From NCBI GenBank assembly GCA_012934845.2, contig WNNJ02001590.1, positions 181,992 through 245,991 of the forward strand: DNA of 64,000 bases, read 5' to 3'. Within the stretch, counting starts at the first letter, position 1. Each line of letters opens with the position of its first letter. The translations under genes and the position numbers were made by a program. The notes under the pieces are model-generated. The model searched no databases and was not told the DNA's origin. It saw nothing but the letters and a program-made list of their open reading frames with translations. This DNA is from Pomphorhynchus laevis (taxonomy: Eukaryota; Acanthocephala; Palaeacanthocephala; Echinorhynchida; Pomphorhynchidae). Shown piece after piece: positions 28,401 to 34,744 of this stretch.

Positions 28401-31400
28401 TTTCAAAATGATGCAACGAAGTAATGGAGGGTAATGAATTCCTGTATTTGCCGCGGCTTCTATTTCCTGGTTATATGATGTCCATAACTTTAAATTATCT
28501 CTTAGCAATTGCATAATAAGAGTACTGTCCTTGCATGAATCTTCATTTAGAGTATCAAGATCAACAATTGCTTTGTCAAATGCCCTTTTTGCTAATTGAC
28601 AGGCCTGACTCGGGGCATTTTTTTAAAACAAAAAATTTTAAGACCTTAAACACACAATTTTAGAAAAAAATTTTGGTTTCTAATAAATATACAATAAATA
28701 ACATACAATTATTATCACCTTAAAAAAGTTTAAAATCTAAAGTAAATACATTTCGACTACAATCTTCGACATCAACCAACAACAACCTTCGACGACATCC
28801 GCTCGCTACTTACAACTAACGACTACTTACAACTAACGCGAACTACTTACAACTAACGACTTGCAGACTAACGGAGTTTAAACATTCTTGATTATAACTA
28901 ACTAATTAACATTTTATTATGGCAAAGAGAAAGCTAACTAAAAATGTCGGCCAGCAACTCAAGTCCGTCAAGGAAGCTTACATCGAAAAGCAAATCGGAT
29001 GCGACAACAAGATAGATAGATAATATAATTATCTATTCCATAATTAACAGATCCGCAAAGGTAGTAGAGCAGGATGAACCCTATAGATTTATTAAAAGGG
29101 TAGTTCCATACGGTTCTCCACTTTCTCCAATTTTATTTCTCCTTAGTACTTTACATCTGACAAAAGGTTTAGAAAGTGATTATTAACGTGACAATATTTA
29201 CGGATGATATTTCTCTATTTTAATATCAACACAAACGCAGCTACATTAGAAATATTAGTAAAGAACATAATTGCCATCATATCTAAAAGGGTAAAACAAA
29301 TGGTATCACCCTAAATACAAGCAAAGGTAAATTTAGATATTCAAACGGATGTAGAAGATGATGGCTCTAAATAGAAGGAATTTTCAAGGAATCAGATAAT
29401 ATCTACTTTTAAGAATCCTAGGAAGTTACTTTTCAATAAAACTTTCAGCCAATAAGGATTTAATATTGGCCACGAAACTATTAAAGAGATGTTTACAGCT
29501 CGCTATCAGATCATTTAACTAGTCACGATAGACAAAGTAATCAATATTGCTAAAGCATAATGTTGTGAAGGTATTTACTAGTGAAACTGACCTCCTGAAC
29601 AACGCCTACAATTCATAATCACACTTACCAGACTAATTATAAAATGCTGTTAAGAAAAAGGAAAGATTCGTCCTTGCAGTCAAATGATGTAATTTAACAG
29701 AGTTATTAAATTACCAAATTATGACTGTGTACCAAAGAACTGAAAATCGGATATCAAAAATAGAAGGAGAAAACGCCTATTTTAGCCGGTCTTTATCGTT
29801 TAGAATATTTTAATACTGCAGATTTTATATTTTTAGGTGCAGAGGGAATCTCCTTTTCGGATCAATTGGCATTTAATCAAAATCAATAAGCAGGATAAAC
29901 CTTCGAATAAATGCAAGATTGCTGCTGATAAACCCTTAAAGAGAATATCCATGTATTGGATGTAAAGAGGGGATTGCAGATGAGACCTCCTATTCCAATC
30001 ATTTGGCATTCAATTAGAATTAAAAATCACTAGTATTTCTCCTTGTTTTTTCCAGGTGCCTTTGATTATATGTACGAATCCGCGGGTAGACCCGTGGATA
30101 ATGTGGCCTTATATCGGATAAAGAGAGTGTGGATACGGGGTCCAGGGATACAAATTGTTGACTTTTGCTTGTTATTCTTGTATCATATCTTTTATGATTT
30201 GAATCACTGGATGACGAATTTGATTTGTGATTGTTTTGTCATTTGGCTATCATGTTGTATTTTGTGTAAACTTAAAATTAAAATTAAAACTTTGTGTTTG
30301 AACAAACTGCTTGTAATTTTCCTAGAGATGCATTTTTGGAATAAAATTAATCTCTTTGTTCCTATAAATTAATATAAATATAAAAATAAATGGATATTTT
30401 AATTAATATTAATCGAAATAGTATAATATTTAAGTACATCGTAATTTATATTTTCACGATGCATTATGAATTCACATTTGAAAGGTGAAAAATACTTGGT
30501 ATAAAAATTTATATTTTTAAAGAATAAAGCTTATGGCAAAACTTACTTTTCAAATACATTTAAAATGTATCTAAATACATTTTTGGTTGCTGCTAAAATT
30601 AAGTAATAAGAGATTTTATTACCATTTTTGCTTAAAAAGTGCTTATAGATCATATTGATTTCATCTTGATTTTAATGCCAAAATCACAAACGGTCGTGAC
30701 AGACATGTAGAAATGATAACAACAAATTTAAAATATTTTTTAACTTGCAATTTTAAATTTTAATTAAAAAGAAATTATTTGCACAACCCAATGAAAATCG
30801 AATATAGTGATGGGATTCTGGGACCGAAAATTTAGGAATCCAATAGAAAAAGCAATGTTTAATATTTTAAAAAATTAGTAGAAATTAAAATTTTTAATAA
30901 AATAATTTTAAATAATTAAAATCGAAATTCAGAAACATTTAACCGCTTACATTAAATAGTTAAATTTAAATAGACAGACACAATTCATTTATTTGCTCAT
31001 GTTATGAGATCTCTATCACATGATAAATAAATGTTAAACCCAGACAAAATACACTGCTAAGCGTGTGAAATCGGTTGTAAATGCTTATACATAATGATCT
31101 TAAAATAAAGTTAGATAAGTGAACATATTATGTTGTATATAGAAAAGGTTATGAATACAAGGTGTAGCAAATATGAATGTATTTACAAATCATTTCTAAG
31201 ATTAAGAAAAGTCACATTAAAGAAAAGTAAAATATTGTATATGCAACTGCGACGTTCAATAATTTATGATCATCTAATAGCGATAATAACGGCATTACGA
31301 GATAATTTTTAGCATTCTTTAATAATTTCACATTCTTAGGGATAATATATTTTAATAATCGATGATATAAAATCATATATTTTATATGTGCGACGTTAAA

Positions 31401-31643
31401 TAATATATTTTAACGTGAGGCATTTTATATATTTAATTTAAATATCATAAATCACAATTATATGATCGTAACACAATTATTTAAACGCTACATTAAATCA
31501 ATTTTTGGTATGTTTAAACACATGTTATTAGCAATAAACGACCCAAAGATAAAGTCAAACAACAACTTATATAACAAGAAACAATATTAACTTGCCTTTC
31601 CGGAACCAGCCGGACCCATAATTAATTGAGCGTAGCCTGGCAT
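1414..31643 (-). CDS. GPN3: GPN-loop GTPase 3 gene, exons 1-4 (partial, continues past the left edge)
   Basis: GPN3 is an essential small GTPase that, with GPN1, helps assemble RNA polymerase II in the cytoplasm and bring it into the nucleus. Four minus-strand exons join in phase to give 109 residues that align without gaps to the known family. They contain the P-loop GPAGSGKS (10-17), NLDPAAE (39-45), the DVMEDDE switch region (62-68), the diagnostic Gly-Pro-Asn insert GPNGG (72-76), and DLPG (106-109). DVMEDD next to GPN fits GPN3 rather than GPN1 or GPN2. Exon 1 has a GC donor (AAG/GCAAGT) and exon 2 is canonical. The short intron 3 begins GTATGT but its expected acceptor reads TG. Intron 1 is about 25.7 kb, full of transposons, and encloses ARPC3. 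The C-terminal two thirds must lie to the left of position 1. Retained introns and conserved motifs argue for a live gene, apart from the odd acceptor. Confidence 0.9.
1542..1629 (-). CDS. GPN3: GPN3 exon 3
   Basis: An AG acceptor precedes 88 nt encoding (D)[18 protein letters not shown] and then [10 protein letters not shown]. The donor GTATGT splits the next Glu codon. Confidence 0.92.
2095..2338 (-). mobile_element. PLE 3'-terminal fragment
   Basis: Begins (plus strand) with the family terminus ATCAGCTAACTGAGTCTAC and runs to the conserved ATTAGAGGTCAT block seen in the other copies. It breaks off before the structured core. Orientation is taken from copies that still carry coding sequence. 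Confidence 0.7.
2339..2789. other. AT-rich GPN3 intron 2 sequence
   Basis: No open frame or recognisable repeat. Confidence 0.5.
2790..3395 (-). mobile_element. PLE 3' region with internal deletion
   Basis: Terminus GCTAACTGAGTCTACGTATT at about 2,799, the full structured motif (2,978-3,080), then antisense of the end of the reverse-transcriptase ORF (same sequence as 3,885-4,100), with a deletion within the coding part. Read on the minus strand the order is RT end, structured motif, terminus. Confidence 0.8.
2978..3080 (-). ncRNA. Structured, pseudoknot-capable RNA motif in PLE 3' region, copy 1
   Basis: On the plus strand: AGAGG (2,978-2,982) pairs with CCTCT (3,076-3,080). CTGCTATG (2,996-3,003) pairs with CATAGCAG (3,038-3,045). 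GCCCC inside that loop (3,017-3,021) pairs with GGGGC just outside (3,047-3,051), a pseudoknot. AAATACAT (3,053-3,060) pairs with ATGTATTT (3,068-3,075). In PLE sense (minus) the order is GAGGAAA, hairpin, TTTGG, long stem, CTGATGA, CCTC. That is hammerhead-like boxes with stem II open, but the core G between stem II and GAA is ambiguous. Better-than-chance folding is shown by compensatory changes in copies at 46 and 52 kb. Confidence 0.55.
3491..3722 (+). mobile_element. tRNA-derived SINE, copy B, inserted between PLE pieces
   Basis: Plus-strand copy of the SINE at 846-1,084: GCAGCCAGCCTAGTGGATG head, GAGTTCAAATCC B-box, body ending in ATGTGAGGATAATATTGTAC and an A-rich end. It sits between two PLE fragments (2,790-3,395 and 3,725-4,440) of the same orientation. 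Confidence 0.88.
3725..4440 (-). mobile_element. Naiad-like PLE: C-terminal reverse transcriptase and 3' region
   Basis: The minus-strand frame 4,381-3,908 reads [13 protein letters not shown] near its start, the PLE catalytic YIDD motif, followed by [14 protein letters not shown] and YLDMNIKL, all typical of PLE domains 5-7. The ORF stops soon after the RT thumb (FLWMDNK) with no GIY-YIG nuclease behind it, consistent with the nuclease being at the N terminus in this family. The right half of the structured motif follows at 3,815-3,866. Confidence 0.85.
4441..4884. other. No recognisable gene
   Basis: AT-rich intronic DNA; nothing assignable. Confidence 0.5.
4885..5208. repeat. Long imperfect palindrome (fold-back) built on a SINE tail
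   Basis: The left arm from about 4,936 (GCGATATAATTAAATTTAGC) to 5,063 reappears inverted from about 5,073 to 5,205, about 125 bp per arm with few differences and a short centre near 5,065-5,072. At the centre both arms carry ATGTGAGGATAATGTCGTGC, the tail of the SINE at 846 and 3,491; another copy of that tail lies at about 4,893-4,922. Confidence 0.85.
5209..6245. other. AT-rich intron sequence around GPN3 exon 2
   Basis: Apart from exon 2 (5,752-5,860), nothing coding. 5,880-6,250 is low-complexity A/T. Confidence 0.5.
5752..5860 (-). CDS. GPN3: GPN3 exon 2
   Basis: An AG acceptor (5,862-5,861) precedes 109 nt encoding [17 protein letters not shown] and then [19 protein letters not shown]. 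It ends in G/GTAAAT. Phase (one base over) fits exon 3. Confidence 0.92.
6250..8610 (-). mobile_element. R1/LOA-like LINE: endonuclease, reverse transcriptase and 3' end (decayed)
   Basis: Sense is minus. The 5' end (about 8,600) encodes an endonuclease entry with [10 protein letters not shown]. Frame 8,439-8,014 continues the endonuclease, with a degenerate DDFNDRAG in place of GDFNAR. Frame 7,199-6,867 is the RT core [13 protein letters not shown] and [13 protein letters not shown]. The 3' part contains GCTAGGTGGGCCCTGAA (about 6,575), also present in the plus-strand copy at 60.6 kb. Several frame breaks separate the blocks and an inverted duplication (6,880-6,925) interrupts the RT, so it is inactive. 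Confidence 0.85.
8621..10250 (+). mobile_element. Decayed LINE: cysteine-rich ORF1-like peptide and endonuclease start
   Basis: Frame 8,621-8,851 encodes a Cys-rich stretch ([12 protein letters not shown], then [16 protein letters not shown]), a CxC-like zinc-binding pattern of the sort carried by retrotransposon ORF1 proteins. A Ser/Gln-rich continuation follows in another frame. At about 9,575 [15 protein letters not shown] matches the first block of CR1/L2-type LINE endonucleases (LCxTETW). Later parts are too eroded to read. It lies head to head with the minus-strand LINE ending at 8,610. Assignment rests mainly on the endonuclease block. Confidence 0.5.
10260..10810. other. No recognisable gene
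   Basis: Low-complexity A/T with a short duplicated phrase (TAAAGTAGTCAAAAACTATT, about 10,385-10,510). Confidence 0.5.
10843..11112 (-). mobile_element. LINE reverse-transcriptase C-terminal fragment
   Basis: Minus-strand translation gives [20 protein letters not shown] and then a region ending [17 protein letters not shown]. These are the standard C-terminal blocks (LHWLPVxxRIxFKLxxL and GPxLWNxLP) of CR1/Jockey/RTE-type LINE proteins. Both ends are cut off. It is bracketed by two copies of the PLE terminus (10,812-10,842 and 11,104-11,140). Confidence 0.75.
11104..11345 (-). mobile_element. PLE 3'-terminal fragment
   Basis: Starts with a variant terminus (AAGCCAACGGAGTCTACGTAT) and continues through the AT-rich tail to GGATTAGAGGTCATA, where it breaks at the edge of the structured motif. 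Confidence 0.7.
11346..12197. other. Unassigned; short tandem phrase and a solo MITE end
   Basis: Two overlapping open frames of about 65 codons (11,615-11,923) show no domain. At about 11,995 a solo GAGTGAACCCACATCATC resembles the MITE end just downstream. TTTCCTACTGGAGAT recurs three times at about 12,108-12,182. Confidence 0.5.
12198..12494. mobile_element. MITE with about 80-bp terminal inverted repeats and a tRNA-like core
   Basis: The left arm 12,198-12,279 and the right arm 12,409-12,494 are inverted copies over about 80 bp, sharing for example ACGTCTTTCGACAACGC and TTTGACGTGTGCTTACAGAG. The 130-bp centre carries a tRNA-like sequence: GGCCGAATGGTGG (A-box, 12,338-12,350) and GGGGTTCAAACCTCG (B-box, 12,373-12,387), with the GGCCGAATGGT block also at 12,289-12,299. 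No transposase. A non-autonomous DNA transposon that captured a tRNA or SINE head is the simplest reading. Confidence 0.8.
12500..13640. other. AT-rich intron sequence
   Basis: No gene. AACGCATTTTCTTTAGCTC occurs twice (about 12,800 and 13,088), a weak dispersed repeat. Confidence 0.5.
13645..14190. repeat. Three-copy tandem repeat, 175-bp period
   Basis: Units begin at 13,645, 13,841 and 14,016, each with TATAAACGAAAGTATAAAC and ending CTTCATAATGC. The second and third are nearly identical and exactly 175 bp apart. The first has about 21 extra bases after AATGAGAA and so is 196 bp. No coding content. Confidence 0.95.
14191..15930. other. Intron sequence, no gene; weak retroelement trace
   Basis: CCACTACTTCCAAAT recurs three times (14,365-14,415). 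Around 15,055-15,110 a [14 protein letters not shown] phrase resembles the end of an LTR-retroelement integrase, but it is too short to call. 14,490-14,745 contains diverged duplicated phrases (ACTGGATTC, GCCAATAATT). Confidence 0.4.
15935..16255. repeat. Diverged segmental duplication, copy 1
   Basis: Shares the order AATTTCTTACC, TCTTTACGAT, ACTGATTTT, CAATC, GATATCTTACCAATT, GCTAAACATTG, CCTCTCGAACT, CTCTAC, CGTAAT with 16,535-16,880. On the minus strand both encode a similar peptide ([20 protein letters not shown] in this copy) that resembles the RPL-x-V core of LINE ORF1 proteins; that assignment is tentative. Confidence 0.7.
16535..16880. repeat. Diverged segmental duplication, copy 2
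   Basis: Second copy, about 600 bp downstream of the first, same orientation. The minus-strand peptide equivalent is [20 protein letters not shown], interrupted by stops. Confidence 0.7.
16881..18056. other. No recognisable gene
   Basis: TCCAGTTTCATCAGTT is repeated (17,305 and 17,346). An 80-codon open frame at 17,234-17,476 has no recognisable domain. Confidence 0.5.
18057..18584 (-). CDS. ARPC3: Actin-related protein 2/3 complex subunit 3 (p21-Arc)
   Basis: ARPC3 is the 21-kDa subunit of the seven-protein Arp2/3 complex that nucleates branched actin filaments in the cytoplasm; it bridges Arp3 to the rest of the complex. The 175-residue product is full length (the family is about 174-178). 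It keeps the family blocks in order: MSPPHSTF near the start, [17 protein letters not shown] (about 17-33), IIDEAL-FFKA (about 43-53), [17 protein letters not shown] (about 64-80), FPLPGD, and the C-terminal [17 protein letters not shown]. The ORF is one uninterrupted exon within the 25.7-kb first intron of GPN3, same strand. An ATTAAA signal (minus sense) lies about 110 nt after the stop. The lack of introns could mean a retrogene or a naturally intronless locus; purifying selection is implied by its intactness amid decayed repeats. Confidence 0.97.
   Translation of the reverse strand: MSPPHSTFVQNYPKVGNIALLPIKSHFNGPAPKITDNSQIDIIDEALTFFKAMIFFRSYDIQSNADRTLIYLVLYISECLRQLQKCPNKNKSSKEMFAFGLKRFPLPGDLNFTMNAIFTAPQTKEECDLLTQYIQQLQQETSYRLCDKVFEDSEDDKPSKWWICFAKRKFMGCSL
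18585..20245. other. ARPC3 upstream region; no recognisable gene
   Basis: AT-rich. A 65-codon minus-strand frame (19,076-19,273) has no domain. 18,900-18,980 and 19,440-19,560 are simple TTAATTAA-type sequence. Confidence 0.5.
20250..21010. repeat. Fold-back element with minisatellite arms
   Basis: 20,255-20,480 is a degenerate array of a roughly 20-bp unit (TAGTTCACTCATTGCATTTT). 20,925-21,005 is an array of the same unit in inverted orientation (AAAATGCAACGAGTGGA). About 450 bp of unrelated AT-rich DNA lies between. Inverted arms made of short tandem repeats are characteristic of Foldback-type elements; no transposase is visible. Confidence 0.6.
21451..21541. repeat. Near-perfect snap-back inverted repeat
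   Basis: Arms 21,451-21,490 and 21,502-21,541 are inverted copies over about 40 bp with one mismatch, around an 11-nt centre. Confidence 0.95.
21545..22055. other. AT-rich, with AACATGTTA palindromes
   Basis: 21,715-21,815 is a self-complementary run of TATTAACATGTTA units. No gene. Confidence 0.5.
22057..22800 (-). mobile_element. LINE reverse-transcriptase C-terminal fragments
   Basis: Minus-strand frames contain [19 protein letters not shown] (about 22,700) and [20 protein letters not shown] (about 22,190) followed by a GIKN block. These are the usual C-terminal blocks of LINE proteins, in the right order but separated by interruptions and an inverted ATTTTCACAGTT repeat. Confidence 0.55.
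22806..24420 (-). mobile_element. Naiad-like Penelope-like element: N-terminal GIY-YIG, linker and 3' terminus
   Basis: Read on the minus strand from about 24,420: [17 protein letters not shown] and [12 protein letters not shown] (GIY-YIG endonuclease entry), a second near-duplicate of that block (24,012-23,803, [20 protein letters not shown]), [20 protein letters not shown], then a basic linker ([16 protein letters not shown]). Next come [12 protein letters not shown] and [12 protein letters not shown], after which the reverse transcriptase is missing and the family 3' terminus follows (22,809, GCTAACTGAGTCTACG). The nuclease therefore lies before the RT region, the permuted order described for Naiad/Chlamys PLEs, opposite to classical Penelope. 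Confidence 0.8.
24463..25000 (-). mobile_element. LINE reverse-transcriptase fragment (motif B to C)
   Basis: Minus-strand translation gives [12 protein letters not shown] then DIPALHV and, in a shifted frame, [11 protein letters not shown], the YADD-box equivalent with S in place of A. Truncated on both sides. Confidence 0.75.
24983..25024. repeat. Snap-back inverted repeat
   Basis: GCGTGAACACCTTGCATGC and its exact inverse flank a 3-nt centre. Confidence 0.95.
25090..26185 (+). mobile_element. CR1-like LINE: reverse transcriptase and C terminus (decayed)
   Basis: Plus-strand blocks are [12 protein letters not shown] with [14 protein letters not shown] (RT motif A region, 25,160-25,290), a degraded [19 protein letters not shown] where YADDLKIW is expected (about 25,445), and the C-terminal domain in frame 25,707-26,150 ([20 protein letters not shown], then a LSGHKYHLQ motif). 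Frame changes and the altered catalytic box show it is inactive. The same family recurs at 33.5, 37.6 and 41.1 kb. Confidence 0.85.
26420..27145 (-). mobile_element. LINE fragment: ORF1 end and start of endonuclease
   Basis: Frame 27,131-26,859 ([18 protein letters not shown], then [10 protein letters not shown]) resembles the RRM/CTD part of a LINE ORF1. It is followed by a degenerate NIRSI block (about 26,650) and LICFV-LILVS (about 26,540), which together look like the first endonuclease motifs (NIRSI..LLxLTE) of L2/CR1 LINEs. A partial duplicate of the ORF1 piece lies at 28,228-28,437. Confidence 0.5.
27146..27850. other. No recognisable gene; short snap-back
   Basis: TTGACCCTCATTCTAGGAATGAGGGTCA-type inverted repeat at 27,608-27,640. 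The open frames on both strands here mirror it and show no domain. Confidence 0.5.
27850..28215 (+). mobile_element. R1-like LINE endonuclease fragment
   Basis: [20 protein letters not shown] matches the endonuclease GDFNAR block, followed by a conserved LPFRFS phrase. Probably the 5' partner of the RT at 29,040-30,000, split by the segment at 28,228-28,640. Confidence 0.65.
28228..28437 (-). repeat. Second copy of the 26,957-27,228 LINE segment, with an internal deletion
   Basis: About 187 bp at 28,232-28,418 matches 26,957-27,143 almost exactly. The next 20 bp (AAGTAATGGAGGGTAATGA) match 27,209-27,228, so 65 bp are missing between. Its distal edge is fused to the 14-3-3 fragment. Confidence 0.9.
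28438..28622 (-). pseudogene. 14-3-3 protein C-terminal fragment
   Basis: 14-3-3 proteins are dimeric phosphoserine/threonine-binding adaptors. The minus strand encodes about 60 residues of the last two helices: [19 protein letters not shown], then [20 protein letters not shown] and RDNLKLWTS, an unmistakable match to the family's most conserved C-terminal block. Upstream the similarity stops abruptly at an A-rich run with an in-frame stop and no splice acceptor. Downstream the frame runs without a stop into a duplicated LINE segment. It lies inside GPN3 intron 1 on the same strand. Low divergence suggests a recent capture, or less likely a displaced terminal exon. Changes such as NEDSC (usually NEDSY) and TSYNQ hint at relaxed constraint. 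Confidence 0.88.
28640..29039. other. Unassigned, with a short tandem phrase
   Basis: ACTACTTACAACTAACG recurs three times (28,805-28,865). A 34-codon frame from ATG 28,919 ([14 protein letters not shown]) is basic but unrecognised. Confidence 0.5.
29040..30000 (+). mobile_element. R1-like LINE reverse-transcriptase fragment
   Basis: Plus-strand [14 protein letters not shown] (RT motif B, as in the 7-kb copy), [10 protein letters not shown] (the YADD equivalent, about 29,190), [10 protein letters not shown] and a degraded [21 protein letters not shown] C terminus (about 29,950). Many interruptions. Confidence 0.75.
30001..31589. other. GPN3 intron 1, 5' part; no recognised gene
   Basis: A 109-codon plus-strand frame (30,043-30,372) begins just after a TTTTTTCCAG and its first 40 residues look protein-like, but I recognise no family; it could be the tail of the LINE to its left. 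The rest is AT-rich. Confidence 0.45.
31596..31643 (-). CDS. GPN3: GPN3 exon 1 (start codon and P-loop)
   Basis: ATG at 31,643-31,641 opens 16 codons, [16 protein letters not shown], ending exactly before the Ser of the Walker A motif. The following GCAAGT is a strong GC-type donor. Confidence 0.9.
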
Positions 31644-32054
31644 CTGTAATCGTTTTAGTAAAGTCAAAAGTTTATTTGATTTAAAAAACATGCAAAACAT
31701 CTTTAACAAATTAACTAAAAGCTGAACATGTATACTGGAGCATTGTACAATTTTGATAGAACAATCAAATAATAAAAATATTTTTTCGTCAATTTCAACA
31801 TGCCTAATATCGATTGGGAAATGCTATCTCAAGTGTGACAGCATGTGATGTTTGTTTAGTTAATATTTACATCCCTCAGCATCATCCAGCAAGTGAAAGA
31901 ATGTACACGATTTGATGATTTGTGTTGCTTATTTCTTGGTTATCTACGAATAATGATCTATTCAATCGTATTTGGTATTGACAAAAACAATAACTACGTG
32001 TTAGCCATTATCCGCTGAATAAAATTTACTACATATTCAAAATGTTCAGTACTA
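31644..32054. other. Upstream flank of GPN3
   Basis: Should contain the GPN3 promoter. No clear TATA or initiator can be singled out in this AT-rich sequence. Confidence 0.4.
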
Positions 32055-32463
32055 AATGTTCAGCACACATCCACATATTTTGCACAACTCTCCTGGCCCA
32101 CCATCCACATCCGCATCAAACTCCGCCTTCTTCCCGTAACTTTTCGTCTCATCGCTGTCGGCTCCCATGGTTCATCAACCTTCCTTTCTAAGACGATACT
32201 CGTCCCACTTCGCTACCGCTGCGTTCCCGTCATACCCTCTTACTTCACGTTCTCAATTACTCCAACAACTACGGTCTCCGATCCTTTCTCGTCGCCGACT
32301 CAATCGACTGGAATCAACTCCCTCTCGACGTCCGCCGCGCTCCCTCCTTTATCAAATTCAAACACCTACTCCGTTCACACCTTCTCGACACATGATTTAC
32401 ATTTTTGTTGTGGTCATGTAAGCGTGCGCTGGTACGCATTTGCCAAAAATAAATCTCTTTTTT
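32055..32463 (+). mobile_element. L2-like LINE 3' end
   Basis: Plus-strand translation has HPHILHNSPGPP, MVHQPSFLRRYSSHFATAAF and a degraded SWNQLPLDVR block. It ends in a conserved tail (GTAAGCGTGCGCTGGTACGC) and AAATAAAT. The same tail marks copies at 32.9, 34.6, 44.2 and 46.4 kb. Confidence 0.85.
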
Positions 32464-32823
32464 AAATGTACCTAAGGCAGGATTCAATCGTACGAATACG
32501 ACCTTATCAATGATATTTTGGCACAGCTCACTCTCTTATCGAATTAATTCCCTGAAAGAACTTAGTATTCATGAACTTTTTCATGAAAGTTAATGAAGAG
32601 CAATTTGCAGGGTGCGTTAACATATTTTAGGACTAAACTTTAAAATCGGCTCGAATATATTTGAAAAAAATTAGATGTAAAATTAAGAAGGTTATTTCCC
32701 ATTATGGTTTTTTAATCGAAAATGCTCGTGTACAGATTTATTCAAAATTTACGAAAAATATTAAAAATTGATTTAATGTTAAACATTCGAATTCAGCACC
32801 TGAAAGTAGAGGGTTTCAGGTGC

Positions 32824-32985
32824 TAAATTCCGCCGCGCTCCCTCCTTCATCACATTCAAATACCTCATCCGATTCCCCTTCTTGACACATTATTTAGACT
32901 TTTGTTTGTTTTTTCTTTCTTAGTGGTCACGTAAGCGTGCACCAGCACGCATTTCCACGTTTAAATAAATATATTTTTTAAAAAC
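32824..32985 (+). mobile_element. L2-like LINE 3' end, short copy
   Basis: CCGCCGCGCTCCCTCCTTCA through GTAAGCGTGCACCAGCACGC and an A-rich AAATAAATAT end; about 160 bp of the same 3' end. Confidence 0.85.
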
Positions 32986-33352
32986 ACGTCAAAGGTAGAA
33001 GTATAATTTAAGCAGATTACTAGAAGGCATATTCGCATTTAAATACACTAGGATTTCAACACGATACAGTAAATCATATTTATAATTTTGTTGATCCATA
33101 AAACGGTGGTTTTTAATATATCAAGTTTTCATTATACATTTTCGTTTTTAGGAGCTCACGCAAATAATTGAACCAAACTTAAGACCAATTAAATACATTT
33201 TAGAAATTAAAAATGGTAATTCAGAAATGCTACCATTTTTATTCGAGCTATACACTTGGAGAAGGAACGTGAAACGAACAACGGAAAATTCAACAAATTA
33301 TTAGAAGAATTCAAAAAAATATTTCAACTTTTTAAAAATATTTTATTCTATG

Positions 33353-33462
33353 TTACTTTGAGCCTTGCTTGTGCAGCTTTTAACCATGCTTGTACAACTT
33401 TGAGCCGTGCTTGTGCAACTTTTAACCATGCTTGTGCAATTTTGAGCCGTGTTCTCAATGTA
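33353..33462. repeat. Minisatellite, 42-bp period
   Basis: Alternating TTTGAGCCGTGCTTGTGCAA and CTTTTAACCATGCTTGT half-units, about 2.5 repeats. It creates a spurious Cys/Ala-rich open frame. Confidence 0.9.
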
Positions 33463-33468
33463 ACGGGA

Positions 33469-34440
33469 TTACCTTAAAGTATGTGGATAATTTACAGGTA
33501 AACCGTATTCAAGGATGGGTAGAATATAAGAGCAAAATAGTCGCTTAAACATTGATGGACTTATCCGATCAAAAGACTTGAAAAACATCCATAAAACACT
33601 ATACCCTCGATTACAAATATAACTAGTGTGGACATTAGATTTTAAGCTACTGGTCATTATCACACCAAGATCCTTGAATTCACCCACTCAACCTATCTGA
33701 ATCGAACCTATCTGATACGATGAGTTTAGTGAAGAACCAATGGACATATGCGCACATTTAGAGGGGTCAACCCTCAAACCATTTTCCGCTGACCATTTTT
33801 CTAGACATCTCAGATCATCTTGAAGGATTTTAATATCCCTTTGGTCTCTAATAGGCCGCCATATCTTAACATCGTCAGCATACATTACGGCATCAGAACG
33901 AATTACAGATGGGAGATCATTGATATAGACAATAAAAAGAAGTGGGGAGATAACAGCACCCTGTGGAACGCCAGAATGAATAACGAATGAGGTGGACATA
34001 TCTGCACCTACACGTACTTTGAAAGAGCGTGAACTTAAGTAATTTGCAATCCAGGCGACATACATAGGACAAACACTAAGTGACCTCAATTTGTGAATGA
34101 GTCGATCATGCGGAACTGAATCAAAAGCATGAGAGAAATCTACAAAAAGTACATCAGATTGAACTCGTCCATTTAATGAATACTGCCATGAGTTGGAAGA
34201 AACCAAAATGTTACTTATTGTTGATCCATTTGGTCTGAAACCGTGTTGTGAGTAAGTAAGTTTACCGTTGCTTTCCAAATCAGAGGATATGTTTTTGACT
34301 ATTAGCTTTTCAAGCAACTTACAAATAATACATGTCAATGCTACTGGGCGATAGTTCTTACACACTTGTCGATCTCCCATTTTATACACTGGAACTACAA
34401 TGGACTTCTTCCAACGCGAAGGAATTAGAGAAACATATAA
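33469..34440 (-). mobile_element. CR1-like LINE reverse-transcriptase fragment
   Basis: The 233-residue minus-strand frame 34,389-33,688 holds RPVALTCIICKLLEKLI (motif 1), SQHGFRPNGST, VLFVDFSHAFDSVPHD (motif A), GVPQGAVISPLLFIVYIND (motif B) and VMYADDVKIWRP (catalytic YADD), then LRVDPSKCAHM. It continues as FKDLGVIMTSSLKSN in an adjoining frame and stops at a minisatellite. It is truncated at both ends, but the RT core is well preserved, so this is a fairly young copy. Confidence 0.92.
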
Positions 34441-34555
34441 TATATTTAATAAATTATATATAGATTATATATGACAACTATATTTGGTTATAAATGATAA
34501 TTATAATATATTTTTGGAAATTTTGAGAAAAGAATATTTTTTAATAAAAAAATAA

Positions 34556-34740
34556 AATTAGATTTATTTTTACTTGGCGAATGCTCGCTGGCGCACGCTT
34601 ACATAACCACGAAGAAAAAAAATCTAAGTCATGTGTCTAGGAGGGAACGGATGAGGTATTTAAATGTAATAAAGGGAGAGCGCGGCGGACGTCGAGAACG
34701 AGCTGATTCCAGGCGAGAGGACGGCAACGAGGAAGGTTTA
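34556..34740 (-). mobile_element. L2-like LINE 3' end (inverted)
   Basis: TGCTCGCTGGCGCACGCTTACATAACCAC is the inverse of the tail at 32.4 kb, followed by inverse C-terminal coding sequence (GCGGCGGACGTCGAGAACGA). Confidence 0.85.
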
Positions 34741-34744
34741 ATAA

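Noticed and set aside
30043-30372. 109-codon plus-strand ORF after a good acceptor-like TTTTTTCCAG
   Set aside because: No recognisable family, no matching donor or upstream exon, and it directly follows a LINE remnant.
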